Below are positions 45,963 to 54,549 of a stretch of 64,000 nt of DNA, piece after piece. The stretch's first letter is position 1; every line of letters begins with the position of its first letter. The position numbers were made by a program, and so were the translations under genes. The notes beneath the pieces are model-generated. The model was not told where the DNA came from. It made no database searches and saw nothing but the letters and a program-made list of their open reading frames with translations. Source of the DNA: Thiohalomonas sp041685045 (lineage in GTDB: Bacteria > Pseudomonadota > Gammaproteobacteria > Thiohalomonadales > Thiohalomonadaceae); NCBI GenBank assembly GCA_041685045.1, contig JAWLGP010000003.1:62001-126000 (forward strand). The letters run 5' to 3'.

Positions 45963-47138
45963 ATGAATCCGCTTCGCGAACTCCACGACCATGGCCAAAG
46001 CTACTGGATCGACAATCTCACGCGGAGCATGATCCGCAATGGTGATCTGGCCCGCCGCGTCAATGAAGAGGCGTTACGCGGTGTCACCTCCAATCCGGCC
46101 ATCTTCCAAAAGGCGATTGCCGGCAGTAGCGACTACGACCACGACATCCGCGACCTCGCCGGGCAGGGTCTCGGCCCGGAGGCAATCTACGAGCGGCTGG
46201 TAACCGACGACGTCCGCGACGCCTGCGACATCCTGAAACCGGTTTACGAGTTCAGCGGCGAGCGTGAAGGCTTCGTCAGTCTGGAGGTGTCGCCACACCT
46301 CGCTCGCAATGCCGAGGCTTCGGTCGAAGAGGCGCACCGCCTGCGCACAACCGTCGACCGCCCCAACCTGCTGATCAAGATCCCGGGCACGCCGGAAGCC
46401 CTGCCCGCCATTGAACAGCTGTTATACGACGGCGTCGACGTCAACGTCACTCTGCTGTTCTCGCTCGACGCCTACGAAAACGTGGCTCGGGCCTACCTGC
46501 GTGCCCTGGAGCGGCGACAGCGCGATGGCCGCTCGGTCCACGACGTCAACTCAGTCGCCAGCTTCTTCCTGAGCCGCATCGATTCACTGGTGGACCAACA
46601 CATCGAGGCCGGCCTCGATCCGGAGGTACCGATCCAGCAGTCCGATCCGCGCCCGGTGGACCTGCTGGGGCGAACCGCCATTGCCAGTGCCAAGGTGGCC
46701 TACCAGCATTTCAAACGCCTCTTCTCCGGCCAGCGCTGGCAGGCCCTCGCGGAGAACGGCGCCCACCCGCAAAAGCTGTTGTGGGCGAGCACCAGCACCA
46801 AAAACCCGCGCTACAGCGACGTGCTATACGTCGAGTCACTGATCGGTCCGCACACCATCAACACCATGCCCGACGAGACCATCGCTGCCTTCGCCGACCA
46901 CGGCAAGGCGGCCGACACCCTCGAGCAGGAGCTGGAACTGGCCGATCAGACGTTACGCGATCTCCCCAAAATCGGCATCGACCTGCATCAGGTGACCGAC
47001 CAACTCCTCGTGGAAGGGATCCGCAAGTTCGTGGAGCCGTATGACGCACTGTTGGCCCTGATTGCGGAGAAGGGCAGGACGCTGGGTACATGGACCCCGC
47101 CTCCCGAGTCGACGCGGCCCCACGAACGACCGCAGTGA
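45963..47138 (+). CDS. tal: Transaldolase
   Basis: Transaldolase moves a dihydroxyacetone unit between sugar phosphates in the non-oxidative pentose phosphate pathway. The 391-residue protein begins MNPLRELHDHGQSYWIDNLT and has the GVTSNPAIFQKAI loop, FVSLEVSPHLA and the Schiff-base lysine in NLLIKIPGTPEALPAIEQL, followed by SVASFFLSRIDSLVD and LWASTSTKNPRYSDVLYVE. It is of the longer bacterial type often fused to phosphoglucose isomerase, but no fusion is present. The VIT-like gene begins at or just after its stop codon. Confidence 0.95.
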   Translation: MNPLRELHDHGQSYWIDNLTRSMIRNGDLARRVNEEALRGVTSNPAIFQKAIAGSSDYDHDIRDLAGQGLGPEAIYERLVTDDVRDACDILKPVYEFSGEREGFVSLEVSPHLARNAEASVEEAHRLRTTVDRPNLLIKIPGTPEALPAIEQLLYDGVDVNVTLLFSLDAYENVARAYLRALERRQRDGRSVHDVNSVASFFLSRIDSLVDQHIEAGLDPEVPIQQSDPRPVDLLGRTAIASAKVAYQHFKRLFSGQRWQALAENGAHPQKLLWASTSTKNPRYSDVLYVESLIGPHTINTMPDETIAAFADHGKAADTLEQELELADQTLRDLPKIGIDLHQVTDQLLVEGIRKFVEPYDALLALIAEKGRTLGTWTPPPESTRPHERPQ

Positions 47139-47155
47139 GGCCCGGCTACGCCTCC

Positions 47156-47641
47156 ATGCAAAACCGGGCGTGGCGCACCGGAATCAGCTTCGGTCTAACC
47201 TCCGGCGTCATCACCACCCTTGGCCTGATGGTGGGGCTGCATTCGGGAACCCACTCGCGCCTGGCCGTGATTGGCGGCGTCTTGACCATCGCTGTCGCCG
47301 ATGCCCTGTCGGACGCGTTGGGGATCCACATCGCCGAGGAGTCCCAGCACGGCGGTGACTTGCGCCACATCTGGACGGCCACTTTGGCCACCTTCCTTGC
47401 CAAGTTCGTGGTAGCGGCCACCTTCGTCGTCCCGATCCTGCTGTTCGTGGCACTGGACACCGCGGTCCTCGTCAGTGTGGCCTGGGGACTGGCGCTGCTG
47501 GCCCTACTCAGCTGGCGCACGGCCCTCGCGCAAGCGGAACGACCGCTGCCGGCCATCGCCGAACATCTCTCCATCGCAATCGCCGTGGTGATCCTGACGC
47601 ACTTCCTTGGCGAACTCATCGCGCGGACCTTCGGCGAATAG
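47156..47641 (+). CDS. VIT1/CCC1-like small membrane protein
   Basis: The 161-residue protein from the ATG at 47156 (a GTG at 47135, overlapping the transaldolase stop, is an alternative) has about five hydrophobic helices. SFGLTSGVITTLGLMVGLHS and ADALSDALGIHIAEES resemble the first two helices of VIT1/CCC1 iron and manganese transporters. The cytoplasmic metal-binding region of full VIT proteins appears missing, so transport is uncertain. It sits between transaldolase and the ligase fusion gene with almost no spacing. Confidence 0.7.
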   Translation: MQNRAWRTGISFGLTSGVITTLGLMVGLHSGTHSRLAVIGGVLTIAVADALSDALGIHIAEESQHGGDLRHIWTATLATFLAKFVVAATFVVPILLFVALDTAVLVSVAWGLALLALLSWRTALAQAERPLPAIAEHLSIAIAVVILTHFLGELIARTFGE

Positions 47642-47645
47642 CGGC

Positions 47646-50228
47646 ATGCAGACCCTCTTCGAGCATTTCGACCGGTTTCCCGACCACGCCGACGCCCCGG
47701 CCGTCATCGCCTTCACAGCAGAAGGCAAACGGCAGATCACGTTTGCCGAGTTGTCTGCACGCGTCGACGATTTGGCCGCGGCGCTGCGGTCACGCTCGGA
47801 CAGGGCGACACCCCGCATCGGCCTGATGGCGGGCGCATCACTCGAGAGCGTGATAGCCGCCCTGGCGGTGCTGCGCAGCGGCGCCACCCTGGTTCCGTTG
47901 GATGTTCAGCTGGCCGACGAGGCGCTGACCACCGTGCTCGGCGACGCCGCCCCCTACGCGGTGCTGTGCGACGGACCGCGCTGCCAACGCCTGGCCACGC
48001 TCGCCCCTGAGCTGCAGCGCCATTCAATCGATGCCCGTCTGCCGCGGCCCCCCTCCGCGCGGATATCGAAGCCGGAGCCCGGCGCCACCGCTGCGATTTT
48101 CTATACCTCCGGCACCACCGGCCCCCCCAAGGGCGTCCCCCTGAGCCAGGCCAACCTGGCCTACCAAATCGACGCCGTGCGCGACGTCGGGCTGGTCCAT
48201 CCCGGTGAACGCGCGCTGCTGCCGCTGCCCGTTCATCACGTCTATCCGTTCGTGATCGGGCTGCTGGTCCCGCTCGCACTCGGATTGTGCGTGGTGCTGC
48301 CCCGCTCACTCACCGGCCCCCAGGTGCTGCGGGCCATCCGGGAAGGCGAGGTCAACGTCATCATCGGCGTGCCGCGGCTCTACCGGGCCCTGCTGGAGGG
48401 GATTGCCAACCGTGCGGCCGGCGGTGGCGTGTTGGCCGCCGGGCTGTTCCGCGTCGGCGATGCGTTTTGTACCGCCGTTCGCCGGCGCACCCGGTGGCAG
48501 CCCGGACGGCTGCTGTTCGCCCCGCTGCACCGGCGACTGGGACCGAACCTGCGCCTGCTCGCGAGCGGCGGCGCCGCCCTCGACCCGGAGCTGGCCACCC
48601 GGCTGGAAGGCTTCGGCTGGTCGGTGGGTGTCGGCTACGGCCTGACGGAGACCTCGCCGCTGCTTACCATCAACCTGCCACGCTCGCCGGCCCCCGCCAG
48701 CGTCGGCCGTACAATCCCGCGTACCGAACTGCGTACGGTCGACGGCGAGTTGCAGGCGCGCGGCCCCGGCGTGTTCCGCGGCTACCGCCACCGCGCCGAT
48801 GCCGACGCCGAAGCGTTTACCGAGGACGGCTGGTTTCGAACCGGCGATCGGGGGCACATCGATGCCGACGGTTTCGTCTATGTCGAAGGCCGCGCCTCGA
48901 CGCTGATCGTCACCGAAAGCGGCAAGAACGTGCAGCCGGAGGAAGTGGAGTCCGCCTACGATGCGCATCCGGCCATTGCCGAGGCTGGCGTGTTCTACGC
49001 GCAAAACCGCCTGCACGCTCTCCTCGTGCCCGGTCCGGCGGTGCAACCGGGCGACCCATTACGGGCAGAACTGGAGCAAGCCGTTGCCGAAGTCTCGCGC
49101 CACCTCCCCAGCTACCAGCGGGTGGCCGAGTTTGCCGTCACGCTGACCCCTCTGCCCCGAACCCGGCTGGGCAAGATCCGTCGACACCTGTTGGCTGACC
49201 GCTACCGCGAAGCCCGGGAAGAGAGACCCGATTCCCGCCACGAACCGCTGCCGGTGGAACAGATGAATCCGGCCGACCAAACGCTGCTCGACGACGAGGC
49301 ACTGCGGCGCGTCTGGGACTGGCTCGCCCAGCGCTATTCCGAGTCACGCCTGAGTCCGGACAGCCGGACCGCGACCGACCTGGGGATCGACTCGATGGAG
49401 TGGCTGGATGTGAGTGCCGAGGTGGGGCGGATGACCGGGGTCGAGTTGAGCGAAGAGCGGATCGCCGCCATCGATACCGTCCGTGGCCTGCTGCAGGCGG
49501 TGGCCGAGGGCGAACAGGCGCCCGCCGCGGCCTCACCGCTGGACGAACCGCAGCAGGTACTGACGCGCCGTGAGCAACGCTGGATTCGGCCCCTGGCACC
49601 GTTTCCCGCGGCCGTCGCTGCCCTGATCCACGCGGTCGATCGCCGACTGCTCCGCCGCTACTTCGATCTCGACATCCGCCAACCCGACGCGCTGCCGGAT
49701 CAGTGTGTCTTCGCCCCCAACCACCTCAGCTACCTGGACCCGTTCGTCGTCGCCGCGGCCTTCGAGCGGCGCCGCCTGCGGCGCACCTTCTGGGCCGGGT
49801 GGACCGGCGCTGCCTTCCGCAACCCGCTCACCCGCTTCTTGAGCCGACTGGCGCAGGCGATCCCGGTGAACGAACGCAACCCGCGCGCTACTCTCGCCCT
49901 GGCCGCTACCACGCTGCGGCAGGGCTACGACCTGGTCTGGTTTCCGGAAGGGGGGCGTTCCCGTGACGGCCACCTGCAGCGCTTCAAGCCGGGGCTCGGG
50001 CGCCTGCTGGAACGCTACCCGGTGCCGGTCGTACCGGTGCTGATCCGCGGCACCTTCGATGCCCTGCCGCCCGGCCGACGGCTGCCCCGCCGTCGCCAAA
50101 AGGTGATTGTCGAGTTCGGTCCCCCGCTCCTTCCCGCTGAGCTGGCCGCTCGCGGCCAGGGGCACGACCGCCCCGAACGTATCGCCGACGGCCTGCACCA
50201 CTGGATGGCCGACCACCTGGAGGCATAA
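47646..50228 (+). CDS. Acyl-activating ligase, acyl carrier domain and PlsC acyltransferase in one protein
   Basis: The 860-residue protein has three parts. An AMP-binding adenylation domain covers about 1-510 (YTSGTTGPPKG at about 153-163; GYGLTETSPLL). A carrier-protein domain covers about 545-625, with phosphopantetheine-type serine S583 in LGIDSMEWLD. A PlsC/LPLAT acyltransferase domain covers about 665-850 with HX4D at H693-D698 (NHLSYLDPF) and FPEGGRSRDG. This suggests activation of a fatty acid, transfer to the internal carrier and acylation of a lysophospholipid or related acceptor. The order is the reverse of E. coli Aas. The start at 47646 follows the previous stop by 4 bp. Confidence 0.87.
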   Translation: MQTLFEHFDRFPDHADAPAVIAFTAEGKRQITFAELSARVDDLAAALRSRSDRATPRIGLMAGASLESVIAALAVLRSGATLVPLDVQLADEALTTVLGDAAPYAVLCDGPRCQRLATLAPELQRHSIDARLPRPPSARISKPEPGATAAIFYTSGTTGPPKGVPLSQANLAYQIDAVRDVGLVHPGERALLPLPVHHVYPFVIGLLVPLALGLCVVLPRSLTGPQVLRAIREGEVNVIIGVPRLYRALLEGIANRAAGGGVLAAGLFRVGDAFCTAVRRRTRWQPGRLLFAPLHRRLGPNLRLLASGGAALDPELATRLEGFGWSVGVGYGLTETSPLLTINLPRSPAPASVGRTIPRTELRTVDGELQARGPGVFRGYRHRADADAEAFTEDGWFRTGDRGHIDADGFVYVEGRASTLIVTESGKNVQPEEVESAYDAHPAIAEAGVFYAQNRLHALLVPGPAVQPGDPLRAELEQAVAEVSRHLPSYQRVAEFAVTLTPLPRTRLGKIRRHLLADRYREAREERPDSRHEPLPVEQMNPADQTLLDDEALRRVWDWLAQRYSESRLSPDSRTATDLGIDSMEWLDVSAEVGRMTGVELSEERIAAIDTVRGLLQAVAEGEQAPAAASPLDEPQQVLTRREQRWIRPLAPFPAAVAALIHAVDRRLLRRYFDLDIRQPDALPDQCVFAPNHLSYLDPFVVAAAFERRRLRRTFWAGWTGAAFRNPLTRFLSRLAQAIPVNERNPRATLALAATTLRQGYDLVWFPEGGRSRDGHLQRFKPGLGRLLERYPVPVVPVLIRGTFDALPPGRRLPRRRQKVIVEFGPPLLPAELAARGQGHDRPERIADGLHHWMADHLEA

Positions 50229-50405
50229 GGTTCAGAATGTCGTGAGCCTGCGAACCGTGTCTTCCTGACCACGCCCTTGGGATTTCGTAGGATGTGGTGA
50301 GCCCGCGAACCGCATCGTTCGCGGCATTCCCGGGATTATCGGTGCGGTTCGTTCCTCGGCAACCGCTCCATGCGTTGCCCTACCTCCTGCATCCATGCAG
50401 TCGTC
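50229..50405. repeat. GAACCGCACC-family inverted-repeat element plus a remnant
   Basis: The main copy runs from GTAGGATGTGGTGAGCCCGC at 50287 to about 50400, with GGTGCGGTTCGTTCCTCGG as the inverted arm. A degraded left arm (GTGAGCCTGCGAACCGTG) lies just upstream from 50242. It fills the gap between the ligase gene and the convergent rlmD. Confidence 0.82.
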
Positions 50406-50443
50406 ACCATTGACTCGGGATTAGCGGTGGTCCCCGCGTAATC

Positions 50444-51772
50444 CTACTTCCGGGTGAACAGGGCGATGGATTCCACGTGGCCGGTGTGGGGGAACATGTC
50501 CATAACGCCGGCCTGCTCCAGGCGGTAGCCGAAGTCGTTGACCAGGATTCCGGCATCGCGCGCCAGGGTGGCCGGGTTGCAGGAGACATAGACCAATCGC
50601 CTCACCTTGAGCCGGGCGAGGTGCGCGAGAGTCTCTTGCGCGCCGCTGCGCGGGGGATCGAGCAGCACCTTGTCGAATCCTCCCTGCCACCAGGGGGAAT
50701 CCGACAGGTCGGCGGCGAGATCGGCAACGTGAAAGGTGACGTTTTCCAGCCCGTTGCGTTCGGCGTTCTCCCGCGCCCGCTCAACCAGCGCCTGCTCCCC
50801 CTCCACGCCCACCACACTCGCGGCACGGCGGGCGATGGGCAGGGTGAAATTGCCGAGACCGCAGAACAGATCGAGCACCCTTTCCCGGGGCTGGGGGTCG
50901 AGCAGCGCAAGGGCACGGTCGACCATCTGCCGGTTGATGTCGTAATTGACCTGGGTGAAGTCGGTCGGGCCGAACCGGTAACCGACGTCATAAGCCTCCA
51001 GCCGGTAACTCAATTCGACCTGTTCGGGCCAGAGCGGCGCCACCGTGTTCGGTCCGCCGGGCTGCAGGAAGATCCGCAGGTCGTTCGCCTGGGCGTAACC
51101 AATCAGGGAATCGCGATCGGCGGCCGACAGTTCGTCGAGATTGCGAAACACCAGCGCGGTCTGGCGATCGTCCACCGCCACCTCGATCTGGGCGATGCGC
51201 TGATAGGCCTCCAGGCCGCTGATCAGCTCCGCCAGTTCGGTCAGCCGCTCACCCACGCTCGGATGCAGCACCTCGCAACGGCTGAGATCGGTGAGATAAG
51301 GGCTGCGCCGCTCACGGAAGCCGACCAGCAGCTTCTCCTTTTTCAGCACGTACTTGACCCCGAGCCGTGCCTTGCGCCGGTAGCCCCACAGCGGCCCGGT
51401 CAGCGGCGGCAGCACGAGTCCGGGCGTGACCTTGCCGAGGTGCGTGAAGTTGTCGAGCAGGATCTGCTGCTTGGCGTTGATCTGCTCGCTTGGGTCCAGG
51501 TGCTGCAGCGAACAGCCGCCGCAGACACCGAAGTGCGGGCACTTCGGTTCGACCCGGTGGGGCGAGGCCTCGATCACCTCGATCGCCGCCCCCTCGTCGA
51601 AGCGGCGGTGCTGGGCGGTATAGGTGAACAGCACCGTCTCGCCCGGTAGCGCCCCGTCGATGAAGACCGTCTTGTCGTTGACCCGGGTGACGCCGCGGCC
51701 GTCGTGGGCCATGTTGTCGATGCTTGCGCGGACCGGTTCGGCCGGCAGTCGGTTACGTCTTCTTCGGGCCAT
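50444..51772 (-). CDS. rlmD: 23S rRNA (uracil(1939)-C(5))-methyltransferase
   Basis: RlmD methylates U1939 of 23S rRNA using S-adenosylmethionine. The 442-residue protein has an N-terminal TRAM domain (about 12-70), an iron-sulfur motif CPHFGVCGGCSLQHL, the SAM-binding VLDLFCGLGNFTLPIA, LLDPPRSGAQE and the catalytic cysteine in YVSCNPATLARD. Length matches E. coli RumA. It is followed in the same direction by no gene; the exonuclease gene is 4 bp upstream. The rlmD and cysM neighbourhood is typical of Pseudomonas-like genomes. Confidence 0.96.
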   Translation of the reverse strand: MARRRRNRLPAEPVRASIDNMAHDGRGVTRVNDKTVFIDGALPGETVLFTYTAQHRRFDEGAAIEVIEASPHRVEPKCPHFGVCGGCSLQHLDPSEQINAKQQILLDNFTHLGKVTPGLVLPPLTGPLWGYRRKARLGVKYVLKKEKLLVGFRERRSPYLTDLSRCEVLHPSVGERLTELAELISGLEAYQRIAQIEVAVDDRQTALVFRNLDELSAADRDSLIGYAQANDLRIFLQPGGPNTVAPLWPEQVELSYRLEAYDVGYRFGPTDFTQVNYDINRQMVDRALALLDPQPRERVLDLFCGLGNFTLPIARRAASVVGVEGEQALVERARENAERNGLENVTFHVADLAADLSDSPWWQGGFDKVLLDPPRSGAQETLAHLARLKVRRLVYVSCNPATLARDAGILVNDFGYRLEQAGVMDMFPHTGHVESIALFTRK

Positions 51773-51775
51773 GAC

Positions 51776-52549
51776 TCAAGCTTTCCAGCGATTCAGAAAT
51801 TCTTCGAAATGCGGCTTGCCCTCGCTGCGCAAGTTGTCACGCACCCGCTCACACTCGGCGGCGTAGGCCTCCGCGGTAAGTCGACCACGCATCAGTTCAA
51901 AGCGCAGATAGACCAGGAAGGTATTGAGCACGTCGGTCTCGCAGTAGTTCCGGATCCCTTCGATATCGCCGTCGAGAAAGGCATCCCACACCTTGGCCCC
52001 GCTCATGCCCATCTTGCCGGGGAAGCCCAGCAAGGTGGCAATCTCGTCGAGCGGCGCATTGGCCCGGCCCTGGTAGCCGGCCAACACGTCCATCAAATCG
52101 AGGTGGCGGTAGTGGTAGCGGTTCAGGTAGTTGTTCCAGCGGAAGCTCTGGTCGTCGTCGCCGGTCTCCCAGTAGCGCGGCGCCGCGACACCATGGACCA
52201 GCGCGCGATAGTGCAGCACCGGCAAATCGAAGCCGCAGCCATTCCAGGAGACCAGGGTCGGGGTGTAGCGCTCGAGGCCGTCGAAAAAGCGTTGCAGCAG
52301 CTCCGGCTCGCTGGCGTCCGCATCCCCCAGGGACCAGACCTTGAACTGCTCCTCGCCATGGCGGAACACCGCCGAAATGGCGACCACCCGCTGCAGGTGC
52401 AGGCGCAGAAACTCGCTGCCCGTCTCCTGCCGCCGCTTGTGAAACAGGATACTGGCCACCTCCTTGTCGGAGAGCCCATCCAGATCGTACAGACGGCGAC
52501 CGCCTTCCACATCGGGGACGGTCTCGATATCAAAAACCAAAACGTTCAT
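51776..52549 (-). CDS. PolB-like 3'-5' exonuclease
   Basis: The 257-residue protein is a DEDDy-type exonuclease like the N-terminal domain of family B DNA polymerases, without a polymerase domain. The motifs are VFDIETVPD (ExoI), SWNGCGFDLPVL (ExoII) and YCETDVLNTFL (ExoIII). Its substrate is unknown. It sits 4 bp upstream of rlmD and is probably transcribed with it. Confidence 0.88.
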   Translation of the reverse strand: MNVLVFDIETVPDVEGGRRLYDLDGLSDKEVASILFHKRRQETGSEFLRLHLQRVVAISAVFRHGEEQFKVWSLGDADASEPELLQRFFDGLERYTPTLVSWNGCGFDLPVLHYRALVHGVAAPRYWETGDDDQSFRWNNYLNRYHYRHLDLMDVLAGYQGRANAPLDEIATLLGFPGKMGMSGAKVWDAFLDGDIEGIRNYCETDVLNTFLVYLRFELMRGRLTAEAYAAECERVRDNLRSEGKPHFEEFLNRWKA

Positions 52550-52658
52550 TCAGACTCCGGGAACAGCAAACACGGTGATCTCGCCAAAACGAAAAACGCC
52601 AAGAAAAACCAAAGCGCGTCTATTCTTGGCGCCCTTTTGGGGACCCTTTGCGATGATG

Positions 52659-52762
52659 CAACAGGATTAACAGGATTTATCCAGGAACGGGGTCGCCAGC
52701 CAAAAACCTTGGTCATTCTTTATCCTGTCAATCCTGAAAAATCCTGTTAATCCTGTCCTATT
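52659..52762. repeat. CAGGATTAA-family inverted-repeat element
   Basis: A short left arm (CAACAGGATTAACAGGATT at 52659) is matched by right arm sequence ATCCTGTCAATCCTG and ATCCTGTTAATCCTGTCC up to 52760, with a core of about 45 bp. It lies between cysM and the exonuclease gene. Confidence 0.87.
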
Positions 52763-52804
52763 GGTCGTGGCTGGGCTCTTAACCGTCAGCTACTGGCCCA
52801 CCAT

Positions 52805-53695
52805 TCACACGGGGAACACGCCGGTGGAGAGATAGCGGTCACCGCGGTCGCAGATGATGGTGACGATAGTGGCGTTCTCCACCTCGCGTGAAAGTTGCAA
52901 GGCCGCCGCCACCGCCCCACCGGAAGAGATCCCGCAGAAGATCCCCTCACGCGCCGCCAGTTCGCGGGTGACCTGCTCCGCTTCCGCCTGGCCGATGTCC
53001 AAAGTCCGGTCGACCCGCGCGGCATCGAAGATCTTCGGCAGGTACTCGGCCGGCCAGCGGCGGATCCCCGGAATGGCAGCGCCCTCCGCCGGCTGCACGC
53101 CGACGATCTGGACGGCGGGATTCTTCTCTTTCAGGAAACGGGAAGTGCCCATGATGGTGCCGGTGGTGCCCATGGCGCTGACGAAGTGGGTGACCCCACC
53201 GTCGGTATCGCGCCAGATCTCGGGGCCGGTGCCTTCATAGTGCGCCTGCGGGTTGTCGAAATTGGAGAACTGGTCGAGCACCTTGCCCTTGCCCTCGGCC
53301 TGCATGGCGTCGGCCAGATCGCGTGCGCCCTCCATGCCTTCAGCCTTGCTGACCAGCACGATTTCGGCCCCGTAGGCACGCATCGAGGCACGCCGCTCCA
53401 CGCTCATGTTCTCGGGCATGATCAGAATCATGCGATAGCCCTTGATCGCCGCAGCCATCGCCAGGGCGATGCCGGTATTGCCGCTGGTCGCCTCGATTAT
53501 CGTGTCGCCGGGCTTGATCTCGCCTCTGCCTTCGGCGTGGCGGATCATGCTGAGCGCCGGCCGATCCTTTACCGAACCGGCCGGGTTGTTGCCTTCCAGC
53601 TTTACCAGGAGTGTGTTGCTGGTCTGCCCCGGCAGCCGTTGCAGGCGGACCAGCGGGGTGTTTCCGACGAACTGTTCGATGGTGGGATAGGCCAT
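52805..53695 (-). CDS. cysM: Cysteine synthase B
   Basis: CysM makes cysteine from O-acetylserine and sulfide or thiosulfate. The 296-residue PLP enzyme has VGNTPLVRLQRLPGQTSNTL, the PLP lysine in NNPAGSVKDRPALSMI, the substrate loop EATSGNTGIALAMAAAIKGY and the C-terminal CGISSGGAVAAAL. The R in the SVKDRPA motif and the length match CysM rather than CysK. It is divergent from the HPt gene. Confidence 0.95.
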   Translation of the reverse strand: MAYPTIEQFVGNTPLVRLQRLPGQTSNTLLVKLEGNNPAGSVKDRPALSMIRHAEGRGEIKPGDTIIEATSGNTGIALAMAAAIKGYRMILIMPENMSVERRASMRAYGAEIVLVSKAEGMEGARDLADAMQAEGKGKVLDQFSNFDNPQAHYEGTGPEIWRDTDGGVTHFVSAMGTTGTIMGTSRFLKEKNPAVQIVGVQPAEGAAIPGIRRWPAEYLPKIFDAARVDRTLDIGQAEAEQVTRELAAREGIFCGISSGGAVAAALQLSREVENATIVTIICDRGDRYLSTGVFPV

Positions 53696-53840
53696 GCCCG
53701 CCTCCGTTGCGCAATTTGGCGCCGATTATACGGCATGCTTGCCTCGCCTGCCGATTACGGTACACTGGCCTCGAAGTCACCGAATGCGGCCACGAACGGC
53801 CGCAAATAACGGTTCAACGGCGACGGAGAGTGTACCGGCG

Positions 53841-54188
53841 ATGGAAACGCAACTCGCCACTTTCGATGAAACGCAGGCCCTGGAACAGGCCGGAGGCAGC
53901 CCCGAGCTGGCTCGGGAGCTGTTTGGAATGCTTGTGCGTGAACTTCCGCAGTTCGATCAGGAGATCCGTGAAGCCTACGCTCGGCAGGATTTTGATCTGC
54001 TTTTGCAGCGGGTTCACAAACTTAATGGTGCCGCGACCTATTGCGGCGTGCCAGCGCTGAAGGCGGCCGCGCACAGCTTCGAAACCTCCCTCAAACGCGA
54101 CGAGTCGGAACGGTTTGCCGAGCAACTCGACGACCTCTTGGATGCCATCCAGGGGATTCAGGAACGGGCCCACGAGCGGCTCGGGTAG
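53841..54188 (+). CDS. Stand-alone HPt phosphotransfer protein
   Basis: The 115-residue protein is a single HPt domain, a four-helix bundle that relays phosphate between receiver domains. The phosphorylated histidine is H59 in RVHKLNGAATYCGVPALKAA. The ATG at 53841 has GGAGAG upstream and gives exactly one domain. It lies where Pseudomonas genomes carry gacS/barA, near cysM and rlmD, and BarA/GacS ends in an HPt domain, so it may be a split-off GacS module or an independent relay. No kinase lies beside it. Confidence 0.85.
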   Translation: METQLATFDETQALEQAGGSPELARELFGMLVRELPQFDQEIREAYARQDFDLLLQRVHKLNGAATYCGVPALKAAAHSFETSLKRDESERFAEQLDDLLDAIQGIQERAHERLG

Positions 54189-54210
54189 TCGGGGTGACTT
54201 CTGAGCAGCT

Positions 54211-54533
54211 GATAGGACAGGATTAACAGGATTTTTTCAGGATGAACAGGATTTTATCTTTGGTCTAAAACAGTAGTTTTTTATCCTGTTAATCCTGAAT
54301 CCATCCTGTTAATCCTGTCCCATTGGTCAACGTTACCCCATCCTCAGGCGACGGTTATCCGATCCGAGGCGCAGCTTCGTAGGATGTGGTGAGCTTGCGA
54401 ACCGCATCGCTCGCGGCCAAGACGCTCTCGGTGCGGTTCGTTCCTCACCACACCCTACATGGACTTTGGTCTAAACAGGCGTTTTTTTATCCTGTTAATC
54501 CTGAAAAAATCCTGTAAATCCTGTCCTATTACC
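54211..54533. repeat. CAGGATTAA element, GAACCGCACC element and an extra right arm in the 54189-54549 gap
   Basis: A complete CAGGATTAA element lies at 54211-54325, a GAACCGCACC-type element at about 54379-54467, and a lone right arm (CCTGTTAATCCTG) at 54489-54533. 'TTGGTCTAAA' precedes both right arms, so the second is a partial duplicate of the first element with the other family inserted or nested. The gap holds no gene. Confidence 0.86.
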
Positions 54534-54549
54534 CAACGTCGCTCCCATC

